NCBI GenBank assembly: GCA_030267965.1
Contig: BRYA01000260.1
Span: 7,175-71,174, forward strand
Reading direction: 5' to 3'
Origin: Triparma columacea
Lineage: Eukaryota; Sar; Bolidophyceae; Parmales; Triparmaceae
DNA: 64,000 nt
The notes beneath the pieces were generated by a model. That model worked only from the letters and a program-made list of their open reading frames with translations. It did not search any database and was not told where the DNA came from. The position numbers and the translations under genes were made by a program. Below, piece after piece: positions 41,641 to 53,881 of the stretch; within the stretch, counting starts at the first letter, position 1, and every line of letters begins with the position of its first letter.

Positions 41641-44600
41641 TTACGCGTCTCCCTTCTCCCTGTAGTTTCCCTCTCGTTCTATCCTCCGCCTTACCCTATC
41701 CTGGACGGCGCTGTCCCTTCGTTCCCCTGTAAGGTAGACCTGGCTGTTCTTACCCATGACTCCACTTCTCCTCCGCATGCCCCCGACCGACTTCCTTCTC
41801 CCCCCCCCTCCCCGCATGATACCTGACCCTATACCCCTGCGCGAAATCCCCACAGAGTTGCTGTTCCTGTGCACGCCTTTCTTCCCGCCGCCGCCCCCGT
41901 TAATTTCGTGAAGTCTCTTCTCTCCTAAGAAGTCCATCCAGTTGTCAATGTATTCACCCTCTACCCCAAGCCTCGCCTTCTTCATACCAACGCTACTGAT
42001 CAGCGCTGCGGTTTCTCCGTGAGTATTCTGATTCATTATCTGTTGCATGGCACTTGCCAGAACTGTCCTCCTGGGCATCCTTCCTTTTCCTCCGCTCATT
42101 CTCTTGTTTCTTTCTCCCAAGATACCACTCATCGAAGGACGCAAGTGCCTGATACTTGGCCTCACCACTGTACCCTTTCCTCTCTCCTCCTCCTCTTCCT
42201 TCACATCAGGGTGAGTTTCCTCCCACAGCTCCACAGGCATAAACTTCTCAGGAATCCTGCCCATGATATCAGAGCTGAAGATCTCGTCCTCCTGCCAGTT
42301 TTCCCAGTTATCTTGAATCCAGCTCCTTATGTTCTCCTGGCACCCACGGAATATGTCCTCGTGGGTGTTGATTACCATATCGATTTTCCCGCCGTTGTCG
42401 CTCAGCGTCCAAGCCTTCAAGTACATGTCTTCTTGCTTCGGAGCGAAGAAGAAATACCTGACCTTTGACCTCTTGATGCCCACCAGGAACATGAGCACGA
42501 TAGTCAATGGAAGGGCGACAGAGACAACGTAGAGAATTTGTCCCACAAGAGCACCATCGTTGAACGCAACTAGATCAAACTTCTCTGTGAAAAGGTACAC
42601 GCACGTTCCTTGCAGCACCACCATAGTAGGGATGTAAAGTGATCCGATATAGGTGGGGTCGGCGAAGAAGGGAGAAACGCTGAACATGTTCAGGATAGAC
42701 ATGGCCACGCGGAACAACAAAGTAAAAGCCTGCCCAGATTTCCCGTATATAGGAACCCAGCAAGTCCATTCACTCCTCAGTACCTTGATAATCAGCCACA
42801 TGGGAAGGTTAAGAAAAATGACAAGAGCAAGCTTGCCCTTGGATGCCCTTTGGTACACAAAGTACAACATCGCAAACCCAAACGCTGTCTGGAAGCACTG
42901 CAGGGAGGAGGTCAGCAGCATGAGCGCAAAGCAATATAGCCTCCCCTTCTCACTATCGGGGACCCAACCCCTACATGCAAAGTTTGACCTCTTCGTGGGG
43001 TCGATGTCGAGGTCGTACGCTACACTCGTCAGAATGTAACCAGTGCTCATGCAACCTAGAGCAATGCTCACAATGGGGAAAACCTCCGCCTCGTTGCCAT
43101 CTTCGAGTAGGGAAAGGTAGGCTTGTGCCTGCACGACGGTAGCGGGAATGCTCTCGAACATCATTTCTACAAACTTACAAAAGACAGCCTCTTGAACGGG
43201 GCTGAATAATTTGGTGGCAGAAAGGTCGTTCCCCCCAGTCTTCACGATCCTCCACGCATCGACTAGTGGCTTTAGGCACAAAATGACAATCAACTTCTCT
43301 TTCCAATTGTCCTTCCTCCCGTTCAAGTGAACGATGCACAACTGCAAGAAAATACTGAAGCCCACAGAGGAACTTGTCAGCCAACCAGCCTTGGAACTCA
43401 TCCCTTGTGATTTGAAGAAGTACACGATCATAGAGATGTCTGTGACAACGTCGCAAATACAGATCATTGCCCCGACGAAGACTCTCAATTTAAGCCCATA
43501 CGCAATATCGTGGAGCAATTTGAAGGCGATGGAGTCCAACATGGGCCGGAACCAGTGGAATTCCATTTCGAACTCCTGCATAGCTCTTGACTTCAGGATC
43601 CATTCATCAACCGCCGAGCTGGGCAAAAGGCACGTTACCAAGCTGAATGTGAAGCTGTGCCCAATGTTTCGGGCCTGCCTATTGCTGAGATCATGCGGAC
43701 TCACTTGCACAACAGTAGTATGGCGGATCCGGTTCTCCAATATTGCAGTCAACATGCTGATGAACCAGGGGTATATGATAACGAGTTTGCTCAAACTCTT
43801 GTTGTAAGCGGCAACCTCTCTGACTCGCGCAGCAACATCCTTGGTGCCGGTCTCTTCCTCAAATTTGCTCAAGGAACAGAACTCTTCACCAATGCCGTGC
43901 CCCACCATCTCGTCGCATTCATTCAAGTCCTTCAATCCCAAAAAGTACCACCTCGAGTTCATGGAATCTTTGAGATCTGAAGCTAGCAAGCGAGTATTTA
44001 CCCTCGTGCGGCGATGTATCCCTTCCTGTCCGCACATGTACGTGACTCTGCACTTCGTTCCATCTCCGAGTGACTTTACGCTCGCGACCCATATTTTCTT
44101 CACGCGTTGAGCACTCTCGACGCTTGAGGTGAACATGATGGCATCCTTTGGGAAGGAAACGACTAGAATATGCTGAGAATCTATCGCGTACCACATCATA
44201 GTGAACATGCACCGCTGCGCAAGAGCCTTGATCGATGCCTTGGTGACCATTTGCCCAACGATGGAGTAAGGGGAATTTATTGTAAGAACCTTACGTTCAA
44301 CGTCAGTTTCCTTCAACCTGCAGCGGCAGTTGAAACACCAGTAGTAGCTGACGACGTCTCCAATCGGCGCATTTGCGACGAATCTCCCCCGAACCCAAAA
44401 GGACGCGGCCTTTAACGTGGTCTTGAGAGCCTCAGTAGTCCTTATATCTTGAAGGAGGAGGCCTTGGTCACTGGAACTGCCACCCGCCACTAGCTTACCA
44501 AAGGCACTATGATCTAAAGTCCCCCCTGAAGAATTGCCAGAGGAATGGCCTTGACCACTGTCGTTCGAATTGTATCTGTGACTAACATTATTGCTTTGCC

Positions 44601-47600
44601 GCCTGCGTCCACCGTGTGTTCCGACATCTTGGGGCTTCATAATAGCTAGCTCATGCTCCACCGAAGTGTGCTCAAAGCCTGGGAGGACGCTTTTTTGTGT
44701 GTGCTCGAACTGATTCAAGAGAAGAACCGCTTGGCTAATCATGATTTTCTCAATGTCAGTGTAAGCGTGGGAAAGGTGTGTCACGTCCTGCTGCTTCTCC
44801 TCTATGACAGCCTTGAAAACAGATCGGGCATGCGAATCAATGTCATGAGACTTATCGAGATGCGTTCGGAGCCACGTGAGACGAGAAATCCTCTTGAGGC
44901 AAATTTGTTCCTCAGCGTCGGGCTTGAGAATGTTGATGGTTTGACCCCTCTGTTTCAAGGACAGCAGACTGACCACACTAGTCTGACTCGTTTCTCCTAT
45001 GGGCTCCAGAGAACGGAACACTACAACTTCCTTCACCTCCAATTCCATCTTGGAAAAGGTATCATTACCGCCGATTTTCCCACGCTCCCCGTCGAGGCAG
45101 TGGTTGATATTTATCTCCCATCTCCCGTACCTTCGTCCATCTTCGTCGACATCCTCCCTCGCGGTGTTATCGAACGGCTCGGGCTGCTTGGTATCCCACC
45201 ACTCGGCTTCGGCGCTCCCATGGGCTACGACAATAGTATCTTCAGAGACTTTCGTCCAAACCATCTTCTCAAGAAGCCTGAAAGTTCTCCCAGCCCACCT
45301 GCCCTTCGTTTTCAATTTTGTCTCTCTGATTTGGCACCGGGAGCTCACTCTATAGATGTTCAACTCGACCACACTGCTTGGTAAGCCATCGTCAGCAAAC
45401 ATTTTTTCAAGGTCCATCCTTGAGTTGCATAGCCAGTAGGCAGCAGCGGCCTCTTCCACATTCGCATCGTATACCGCTTGTGTCTTGTAGACGTTCATGC
45501 TATTCTGGGAAGACGTGAACAAGGAGCTCCTTCGTCTGACTGCGCCTTCCTTGTTGACAGAATTTCTGCTTGTGGCATTTGCTTCGACCATCTTCCTCCG
45601 AATGCGCACGAAATAACTCCTGCTGCGAGAGTCACTGTCAAGGAACTCCATAAAGTTGGCGTCATCATTATGCTCATTCATTTCTTTCCTCACAGACTCG
45701 ACGAAAGCAGAATCTGGCGAGGAGTCTGGAAGAGATGAGCCCTCCTCCAAGTCATCACTCATGAGGTCAGTGAAGTACGACAAGTTTTCGTCGTCTTTTA
45801 GTTCAGACTTGTCCATTTTCTCCTTGGCATCTACCAGAGTCGTAAGGGGAACGACAAGCTGCTCGTAGCTGCTCAAAAAGCCTAAATTTTTATTCGCACT
45901 GCAGAAGAAGGTCAACTTGGTACCAGCCGCAACATCCCCGGCATGAACGTAGTTCTCAGCAATGAGAATTCCCGTGAAGTAGGCTTGGGCCGTCTTTTTG
46001 GAGACACCGCTACCGTACTCGATATGTTCGTCAGCGGACTGCATCCATATCGCTAGCTTTTCGTCCGACGGCCCTCCCACGATCATCCTTAACGTTTCTT
46101 CCTGGGGCTTGGTAAATCTTGACGCGGCAAAACCAAGCCCCCCAAAGCGTGGTCTGTATATTGTCCCAACGACCTTGTCGTTGAAGGAATTGGTATGGGC
46201 TGTCACTCTGGCGATATTCCCCTCGTCAAAGAAGGAATTCATCCGGGCTGGGGAGGTATTGTTGAAAAAATGAGCGCAGACCTCCGCAGGGGATGCATCA
46301 ACAATTGTAACACCCCGACAAATCGTCTTCTTCTTGGTGCCAGTCATTATGGACATGGATAGCCAAGGAGTCAGGGAAGCCATTGGGCGCCACCCAGTTG
46401 CCGGATGTTGGCAAAATGAGTTGAACCTGTTGAACATTGCTTCGTAAGTTTCGTCGTCATCGTAGTTTTTGACTCCGTTCAGATGATCAATGGTTGCAAA
46501 ACACTTTCTTGCCACGTCGAGGCTATTTCCTTTGAGTTCCTCTGTTCTGTGACCATCTCCCCCGATAAGTCTCTCCATAAAGTGTTGTCTGATCTCTGCG
46601 TCAACAAATATCCAGTTGCGCTGGAACTTCCGTTGCATATCGTCAATCAAATCTAGCATCTCCCGATCGACCAGCTCCTTGATCCACGGGGTTATGAAAA
46701 TTTTGCAGTCCTGGGTCGATATCAGTGTGACTTCACAAACATTCTTCGAGACTTCTTTCACGAGCGTCACGCCCTTTATTGTGCTCAGAACGAGCTCGGT
46801 GTCGGTGTAGCAAAATTCTTCTCTGAACTTATCGACCTGGTTTCGCCAGTGGATGTCGAAATTATCGTCCTCGAGAGTTTCCTGAATGGGCCTCGAGACG
46901 ACCACAAATGTTAGATAACCGTCTTCGTCCTTAATTTTGTCCCACATTTGATAGGTTTCCCGCTTGCGATTACGGTACTGCTGGGGAAACTTCCTGGTCT
47001 CGAAGATCACCTGGGAGCGGGTGGGATTGCCGGATTCGTCGGTAAGACTTCTACGTTCACGGGGAAGGAAGGTAGACATGTTGAGGGATTCTTCTGATAC
47101 CGCTTTTGTAGACTCAACCTCGTGGATCCTCATCCTCTCTTCACTGTCATGGGACCACATATAAGCGAAAACAAGGGACGCCGAGGCGGGGACGGTGGTG
47201 ACAAATTTTCTCCACGTAATTGTTTCTCCGGCAAGATGCTCGTAACGCTCGAATTGGTCAACGTTGCAGGTTGGAGACAAACCCTGCGTGCGCTTCCAGG
47301 CATCATTAAGAAGATTATCTTCGAGCATTATACTACCCTGGTGGGTTTTAAAATCCATCTCTATCTTTCTTTTCAGGTTTGGAGGTGCTTCCTTGTAAGT
47401 GATAACCTGCGGCAAAAGAGCAGAGGATGTAGAGTGATCTTCTTGGGTTCCCATTTCCAAAGTGTCGGTATTGCCCGTTTTGGGTTGGATGACGATGAAG
47501 TGACTTTCCAAGTCGTTAGTGTAAGCGGCAAAGTCCTCAGGGTTAATGGTCACGTGTGAACGAGAGCAGTTATTGTAGCGCACGCTCTGACTCTCGCTAG

Positions 47601-48658
47601 CTAAATGCTCCGCAGAACAACTTGCGGTTGCAAGCCTATGCTTGATATCCTGTTCCAACGCGCGCCACTTCAACCCCAGGTTTTTGAGGTTTTCAGTTTC
47701 GAAACGGTTGAGCCTTGGAGGGTGATTAACTTCTGTATCGACGAATTTCTTGAAAAAGAACGAATCAATTTCTGACGATTTGTCGAAATCTTCTTTTAGT
47801 CTCAGTAGCATCTTGAGAATTGCTCTCATCTCCAATACTGTTCGATCCGATAGGTGCGGATCAGTCTCAGTGACATTCGATAGAGGTTTGCCCTCGCGCA
47901 TGACAGAGTTGAGGGTGGAGGTGATCGTCATCGTAGACGTCCCACCTTCCCCAGGGGAAATCCTGATGAATCCAGTGGATCTGACCTTGACGATGCGGTT
48001 CTTTGCCATGGAGGACTACGAGAGATGAGCGAAAATAACGTAGAGAGTTGCATTTGTTGGGTGGGTCGGCAGCGAGAAATTTAGGATCGGTAGTGTCTCT
48101 ACCTGTCTCAGATCGCTGTCCATTCTCACCTTCTCGAAAACAAAGGGGACTGCTGTGTCTTCCAAGGACTCGAATGCGACGACGAAGTCATTTCCTTCCT
48201 TCTTCCACGTGTACCTGTTGAAAAACTCGTGTACTTTAATACCTTGATGGGAGGGATAGCGCGTGGGGATTAAGAATCGTTAGTGTGCTTTGGGTCAGGA
48301 TTGGTACAGAATACGAGCAGGTGGGGGGACAATGAAACTTACCTTTGCCTACCTTCCCAGAGTTGCGACGCTCAGTCAAATACACTATTATGTCTCTTGC
48401 TACCACGTACTCGTGCACAATACTGCGCCTTGCCTTGAGGGAGTTCTCGTAGTAAAGAGGGTCAAAGAAAACATTGGCTATCTCAACAGGACGTGCATGA
48501 AGTAGTATTGAGGTAGTGAACACGGTTCGGACTTTCGATTGCTCAAGATCGGATTGATCATTCTTATTCTTAAAGGAGGGCCGTAGGGCCTTTTCTTTCA
48601 CTTTTGATATGGTGCTTTTTAGGGTCCCACGAAGGCCCGAGGCAGTAGAGCGAGACAT
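41641..48658 (-). CDS. Giant multi-START-domain, multi-membrane-helix protein (XK/XKR-like membrane region)
   Basis: Three exons (48658-48343, 48242-48130, 48015-41641) close to 2267 residues. Several START/SRPBCC-like units can be traced; I count up to five. The first spans the first introns (VFFDPLYYENSLKARRS, EFFNRYTWKKEGNDFVVAF). Others carry WDKIKDEDGYLTFVVVSRPI, AEVCAHFFNNTSPARMN, WTKVSEDTIVVAHGSAEAE and YAIDSQHILVVSFP. START folds bind lipids. From about residue 1640 to 2000 there are about eight or more hydrophobic helices, including ICICDVVTDISMIVYFF and KFVEMMFESIPATVVQAQAY. These resemble the XK/XKR family, whose members include lipid scramblases; that link is my inference. The C-terminal tail is basic and Gly-rich. 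Probable membrane lipid handling; function unproven. Confidence 0.8.
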
Positions 48659-49336
48659 TGTTAAACTTGGAGTGCCCTATTTCACAAAGCGTTGAGGTAA
48701 GTGGCGGCGGCGGCGGCGGCGGCGGTGGGTGTGAGCGTAGCCGTAGGCGTTGGCGCGGTGTCTGGTATTATAGGGACTCACTTTATCAACTGGGAGGCAT
48801 CCTTGGTAGACAGTAATTAAATTCGGGAAGTAGTCGTCTCTGCAGTTTAAGGGAAAGGGTCAGCAAACTCCAAAGGCACGAGAGGAGCATAGCGAGGGAC
48901 GGAAACACACGATAAATTCAGTGACTTTGCCTAAGCCTCTCTCGAATAGAAACCTCATGGTGAACTCCTTACCTCTTCTGTGAGACTAGTTTGGGAGCGA
49001 AGGGAAGGGTGGGTTGGTGAGACAGGATCAAATTAGCAACTAGTAGCACAACGTATAGAGAAGTACGAGAGTGTTTTACACACCTTTGATCTCTCCATCG
49101 ATACTATCTACCATGAGGTTCTCTAACACTGTTGTGCATGCTTCAAAGTGCGAATTCTGGCCAGGAGTGAAGATAAATCCTTCGTGCTGCGGACCCTGGA
49201 TCCTGAGACCACTGGGCGCTGCCATCGCCCCAACAATTGGGGCTTTCAATGGGGGGGTTAAAACAGATTTTGCCCAGCTTAGAACAGCAGATTAATTTTG
49301 GGATTTTTGAGCACTGGGTTTGGGAGGAGAAAAACC
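48659..49336. other. Divergent intergenic region with GGC microsatellite
   Basis: This region separates the START-domain gene from the MORN gene. It contains a GGC trinucleotide run at about 48703-48725 and a GAGCATAGCGAGG motif near 48892 also seen inside introns elsewhere. I see no supportable coding sequence. Untranslated first exons are possible. Confidence 0.5.
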
Positions 49337-51348
49337 ATGGCTGACGCAAAAATGAAACCGGGGAACTGGAGATTGACGGAAGATGGAAGGGTGAGTGAAA
49401 GTACCGGGGGCAGTTGGGTAACAGTGGTTGGAAAACTAAAGTTCAAGGATGGGATAGGAAGGGGAGGGCGAGGGGGAGGGGGAAGCACAGCCCCTCGACC
49501 TGAGGAATTGTATTGAACAGCCCTTCCGAGCTGACCCCCCCCCAACGCCCCCCCCCCTCACCCCCCCCCACACACATAGGTGTATAGAATGGGAAGGAAG
49601 AGGTACCCCAACAGGGACCTGTACGAGGGAGAGTTCTTAGACGGAGTTAGGGAGGGTAATGGGACTCTCACATATTACCAGAAGGGGGACGTGTACGTAG
49701 GAGAGTTTCAGAATAACATGTTCCACGGGTTCGGGGTTTACACGTGGGGGGACTTTCTTGAGAACGGGGAGTGGGTGCGAGGGAGAAGGTACGAAGGGTC
49801 CTGGTCCAAGGGTAGGAGGAAGGGGGACGGAGTATACTTTTCCGGCTACGGCGACTCGTACGAGGGGCAGTGGGAGGCGGACTTCTACGAGGGGGAGGGG
49901 ACTCTGACGAAGAAGAATGGAGACAGAATGGCTGGCACCTTTCTCAGGGGGAAGCTGGCGGGGGAGGCCACGATAGACTACATCAACGGGGATAAGTACA
50001 GTGGGGCAATGAGGGGCGGCAAGCGCCATGGCCAGGGCGATTTCATATACAGCGGTAATCAAGGGTCGTACAAGGGGGAGTGGCGGCACGGAAAGAAGCA
50101 CGGTCGCGGCTCGAGGCTCTTCAGCGATGGCTCGAGATATGAGGGCGACTACAAGTACGACGAGCCTTGGGGGGAAGGAATGATGGAGACGGTATCGGGC
50201 GACACGTACGTTGGGGAGTGGGAGTCCGGCTTCCCTCACGGTCGAGGTGTTTTGATTTTCAGCCACGGAGACCGCTATGAGGGGGATTTCTTCCAGGGCA
50301 ACTTTCACGGAAGGGGTCGCCTAACTTACGCAGACGGCGGCTACTACGATGGGGAATTCGCAGCTCACACACGGCCGGGCCAGTACAAGCACGGCGTTGT
50401 CTTTCCTAAGCCTGACGGCCAGAGACACGGCCAGGGGGTGAGGGTTTGGGTGTCAGGGAACAGGTTCGAGGGGGGTTGGATCGAGGGCAAGATGGAGGGG
50501 AGGGGGGTGTACGAAAACGCCGCGACTGGTGGCAAGTACGATGGCGACTTCAAAAATAACACGAAGCATGGGCACGGAATCGAGACCTGGGGCAATAAGC
50601 TTGGGATAAAGTTTCAGGACCCTCTCGGGTGGTGGCACCCTGGGAACGGCGTCTGCAGGTATGAGGGATCGTATAAGGACGGGTACTTCCACGGGGAGGG
50701 GCAGTTCATCGCCGTTGATAACAGGTCCTACCATGGCTTCTGGGTTAAGGGCAAAAGGCACGGGAAGGGGACCGCGACGTTCATACCTGAGAACGAGCTC
50801 GGAGATAGGTGAGCCATGGAAAGTAGGGATTGTGGAGTGCAACGTCTCTTCCTACTAACCCCGCCCATCTCCTTCGCCCATCTCCTTCTTTTTTCGCCCA
50901 TCGCAGCTTCAGGATGAACGTGGGGGGGAACAATGCCCTCTACCGGCCGTATTCCTACAAGGGGGACTGGGTAGACCACAAAAAGCATGGGGTGGGCACC
51001 CTGATGTACCTCAATGGCTTGGAAATCGAAGGAGATTTCGTTAAGGGCCACCCTCACGGAAACTGCGTTCTCAAGTACCCGAAACGCAAGGCTGACAAGC
51101 ACAGGTTGTGCCGACAGGGCCGCTGGGTCCGGGGGACTGTCGTTGAGTGGTTCGACTACAGCGCGGAGGAGGAGGAGGTCGCTAGCGGTGTCGCCAACTT
51201 TCTCCTAAACACCATGATGGAGAGGAAGGAAGAGGAGGAGCTGGAGGAGCTGGGCCTGTGGGGGGAGAAAAAAATACCCGAGTTCCAGGAGGGGGGAAGT
51301 CTTGTTGGAAGTTCTCTTACGGACGGCGATCCATCCTATCAATTTTAG
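49337..51348 (+). CDS. MORN-repeat protein
   Basis: Three exons (49337-49390, 49580-50808, 50907-51348) give 574 residues. After a short first exon the protein is an almost uninterrupted array of more than a dozen MORN repeats, such as YEGEFLDGVREGNGTLTYY, YVGEFQNNMFHGFGVYTW, YKGEWRHGKKHGRGSRLF and YEGDFFQGNFHGRGRLTY. These often bind phosphoinositides or scaffold cytoskeletal structures such as basal bodies. The C-terminal 60 residues are acidic and predicted helical. No kinase or SET domain is attached. The third intron's CATCGCAG acceptor resembles those of other genes here. Confidence 0.93.
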
Positions 51349-51430
51349 CGTAGGTTTTGTAGGGCCTGGTGACTAAAAAAGAAGCTGTAAACGTACAAAA
51401 ACAACACTCGTCTTTCTATTAGCCTCGGCC

Positions 51431-52714
51431 CTAACCTTCGATCTGCAGGAGAAGACTCTCTGCCTCCCCCCTGCAGTACTCCAACTTCTCATCGTCAAGG
51501 ACCCTAGCTGCGAGCATCAGAAGGTCCTCACAAGGCTCCCTGAGTTTTGCGAGCCTGTGGAACCCAAGGGCTTCGAGAGTCTCCTCAGTCGTCTCATCCT
51601 GGGGGAGCAAGACGTCCGATGATGCCGAGGGGGTGGAGGTGAAAGGTGGGGCCGATCCCACCTCCTCGATGTCCATGTCGCCCCCCCCACAGGGGATCCC
51701 CATACTCCTTGCGACTGTCCCAACGTGCCCCTCCGGACCTCCCAGAAGCCCCATCAACTCCTCGTCAATTTCTTCAACAAACGTCACAAATACCTCCCGA
51801 ATTCTACCCTTGAGCTCATCCATAAATTCCAGAACCTCCCGGCCGGATATGCCCAATATGATGGCATCTGCATCAACCTCCGACGTGAGGGCCGCCGCGA
51901 GAACGCGAAGGGACGTGGAGAGGCACTTGAGGTAGTAGTAGTCCGACCTCGCAATCGACTGAGAGTAGAACCACCCAAAATCTCCAGCGGCTTTCTCCAC
52001 ACTCGTTGCCATATGAACGAAACAGAAGGTAGACAGAGCCCCCGCCATCATGATTTCGCTCCTGACCGGGGCCTCAAAGTTCTTCAGGTATTCCTTGAGA
52101 GACAGGTCGGGCTTCTCTCCCTCCTTGTTCCCCACCAGCAGTGGCCACGAAGGGACCTTGAAAGAATGGTAACAATCTGAACTCCGAGAGTCTACCGAAT
52201 CCACGCCATCACGCCTTAGCCCTCCTCCCCCCATTATCTCTTCCTCAGCCCTGAGCTCCTCATCCGTGTAGTCCTTACTCTCGATGCAGCCCAACCTGTA
52301 GGCTCCTGCCTCAAGGTCGAAGTAACTCGAAGAACAGAGGCTCCTCATAGCAATATCGACACCGCTCCGAGCCCCTAAGCCCCGAAAGTCGACAGCACCC
52401 TTTTCCACCCCCACCATGCAATCCCTGCAAAATCCTCTATGGTCAGCACGGCCCTGCAAGTCATCCACAACGAGTTCTTCACCACCCTCATCCCACTGTA
52501 ACACAGCGCCATTTTCAGAATCCCCGCTCTCGCCGAATATTATCAGCACAGCGGCACCAGAACCACTAGAGAGGAAGCAAGTCTGAGGAAGATTTATGAT
52601 CGCTGATACACTGGAGGTCTTAAGAGGAACATTGTTCACCAAGATGTTCTTGGGGCGCGGTTTCGGAAGATATACCGTAGGTGACGGGGAACTAAAGAGT
52701 TTTGAAGTCCGCAT
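51431..52714 (-). CDS. Protein of unknown function
   Basis: A single-exon 427-residue frame starting at an ATG at 52714 (MRTSKLFSSPSPTVYLPKPR); upstream in-frame sequence lacks a better start. The basic, Ser-rich start could be an organelle leader. The middle contains soluble globular stretches (HSFKVPSWPLLVGNKEGEKP, APVRSEIMMAGALSTFCFVHMA, DYYYLKCLSTSLRVLAAAL). The C-terminal half has acidic helices (LEFMDELKGRIREVFVTFVEE). I recognise no family. It converges with the MORN gene, with stop codons 82 bp apart. Confidence 0.65.
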   Translation of the reverse strand: MRTSKLFSSPSPTVYLPKPRPKNILVNNVPLKTSSVSAIINLPQTCFLSSGSGAAVLIIFGESGDSENGAVLQWDEGGEELVVDDLQGRADHRGFCRDCMVGVEKGAVDFRGLGARSGVDIAMRSLCSSSYFDLEAGAYRLGCIESKDYTDEELRAEEEIMGGGGLRRDGVDSVDSRSSDCYHSFKVPSWPLLVGNKEGEKPDLSLKEYLKNFEAPVRSEIMMAGALSTFCFVHMATSVEKAAGDFGWFYSQSIARSDYYYLKCLSTSLRVLAAALTSEVDADAIILGISGREVLEFMDELKGRIREVFVTFVEEIDEELMGLLGGPEGHVGTVARSMGIPCGGGDMDIEEVGSAPPFTSTPSASSDVLLPQDETTEETLEALGFHRLAKLREPCEDLLMLAARVLDDEKLEYCRGEAESLLLQIEG

Positions 52715-52948
52715 CACGAAGTGGTGGTGATTCCTGTGGAAGACTCCCGGGTTGGAAGAGCTGATATTTCGGATTTTAGTTGAATTTAGGACTTTTCTTC
52801 GAAAGACCAATTGAATATGCGTTCGAATTACCACCAGCAAAGTTCCGATGTGCAATTCAACAAGAAGAGAATGACTTTGGAGAGAAAGGGATTTGGTTGA
52901 TTTTGGTGGCCTCACTTCGGAGAAGGTTTCAAGTATATTCCGTACACA

Positions 52949-53815
52949 ATGCGGTTGACAAGCAGACTTCTGAGCCCAGGCGCCAAGGCAGCCTCCCTCC
53001 TTAAACTCGACCTTCCATCCTTGCTATCTTCCGAAAAGATTTCACACCTCAAGGCGATCCTGCATCATATGAGGACGCTGCCCAACCACCCTCCCAATAA
53101 TACAGCCACATTGGTAACCCCTTTGACCCCTCTGCCAACTTCTCCAACTTCTGTTCGTCTCGTCTGCGTGCGACACGGCCAGGCTCACCACAACACTTTT
53201 ATGGACAATTATAGAGGGACCTTTGATGCACCAGAGGAGGACCCTGAATGCCCTGTGGACCCCAAGTTGACCGACCTCGGGGAGTCCCAAGCTCGCTCCC
53301 TTATCCCCACTACTACCTCAATGGGGGATGCATCCCTACTCCCAAACTTCATCTACACTTCTCCCCTTCGCCGGGCGACGCAAACAGGTATCCTCGCCTT
53401 CCCCTCTTTGACCTCCCCCTTCCATTGCACGCACCTCCTAGCCGAAGAATCGAATGGTCTCGCATGCGACTATGTGCAGCCGTCCTCGTCCCTCCTCCCC
53501 GATTTTGGAGACAAAGTAGACTACCGGGAATATGACAAAGCTGTGGACATCCAGTCGGAGCACAACACCCCGATTCGAACACTCGCGGAGAGCAAAGCAA
53601 AGCTGTGCGAGAGGACGGACGAGTTCCTGTCTCTTGTCCGTTCGAACGTTGCCAGCAACCCGGAGCGCAGAATAATTGGCGTCTGCTCGCACTCGCAGTG
53701 GCTCCAGGCTTTCTTCGTCAAAACGTTGAACATACGAGAGCAGGAAGAAGCAATCAAGTGGTTCGGTACGGGCGAGATGAGGGTCGTCGATGTTGAGCTC
53801 ATTCCGCCTCCTTAA
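52949..53815 (+). CDS. Histidine phosphatase (phosphoglycerate mutase-like)
   Basis: A single-exon 288-residue protein of the RHG branch of the histidine phosphatase superfamily. The catalytic motif VRHGQAHHN lies near residue 72, followed by LTDLGESQARSL, and the second catalytic His in IGVCSHSQWLQAFF with the acid-region loop (YREYDKAVDIQ). The N-terminal 45 residues are basic and amphipathic (MRLTSRLLSPGAKAASLLKL), suggesting a mitochondrial or plastid leader. The substrate cannot be assigned; plant and fungal relatives with this layout are mostly uncharacterised small-molecule phosphatases. Confidence 0.88.
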   Translation: MRLTSRLLSPGAKAASLLKLDLPSLLSSEKISHLKAILHHMRTLPNHPPNNTATLVTPLTPLPTSPTSVRLVCVRHGQAHHNTFMDNYRGTFDAPEEDPECPVDPKLTDLGESQARSLIPTTTSMGDASLLPNFIYTSPLRRATQTGILAFPSLTSPFHCTHLLAEESNGLACDYVQPSSSLLPDFGDKVDYREYDKAVDIQSEHNTPIRTLAESKAKLCERTDEFLSLVRSNVASNPERRIIGVCSHSQWLQAFFVKTLNIREQEEAIKWFGTGEMRVVDVELIPPP

Positions 53816-53881
53816 CTAAAAAAACTTTAGCCACAGTGTTTATATGCGTCCTATTTTTACTTGTCTCGGTCCATGGTGAGC

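Noticed and set aside
44653..45384. 243-residue plus-strand frame inside the START-domain gene
   Set aside because: Antisense to a continuous 6.4-kb coding exon; no domain of its own.
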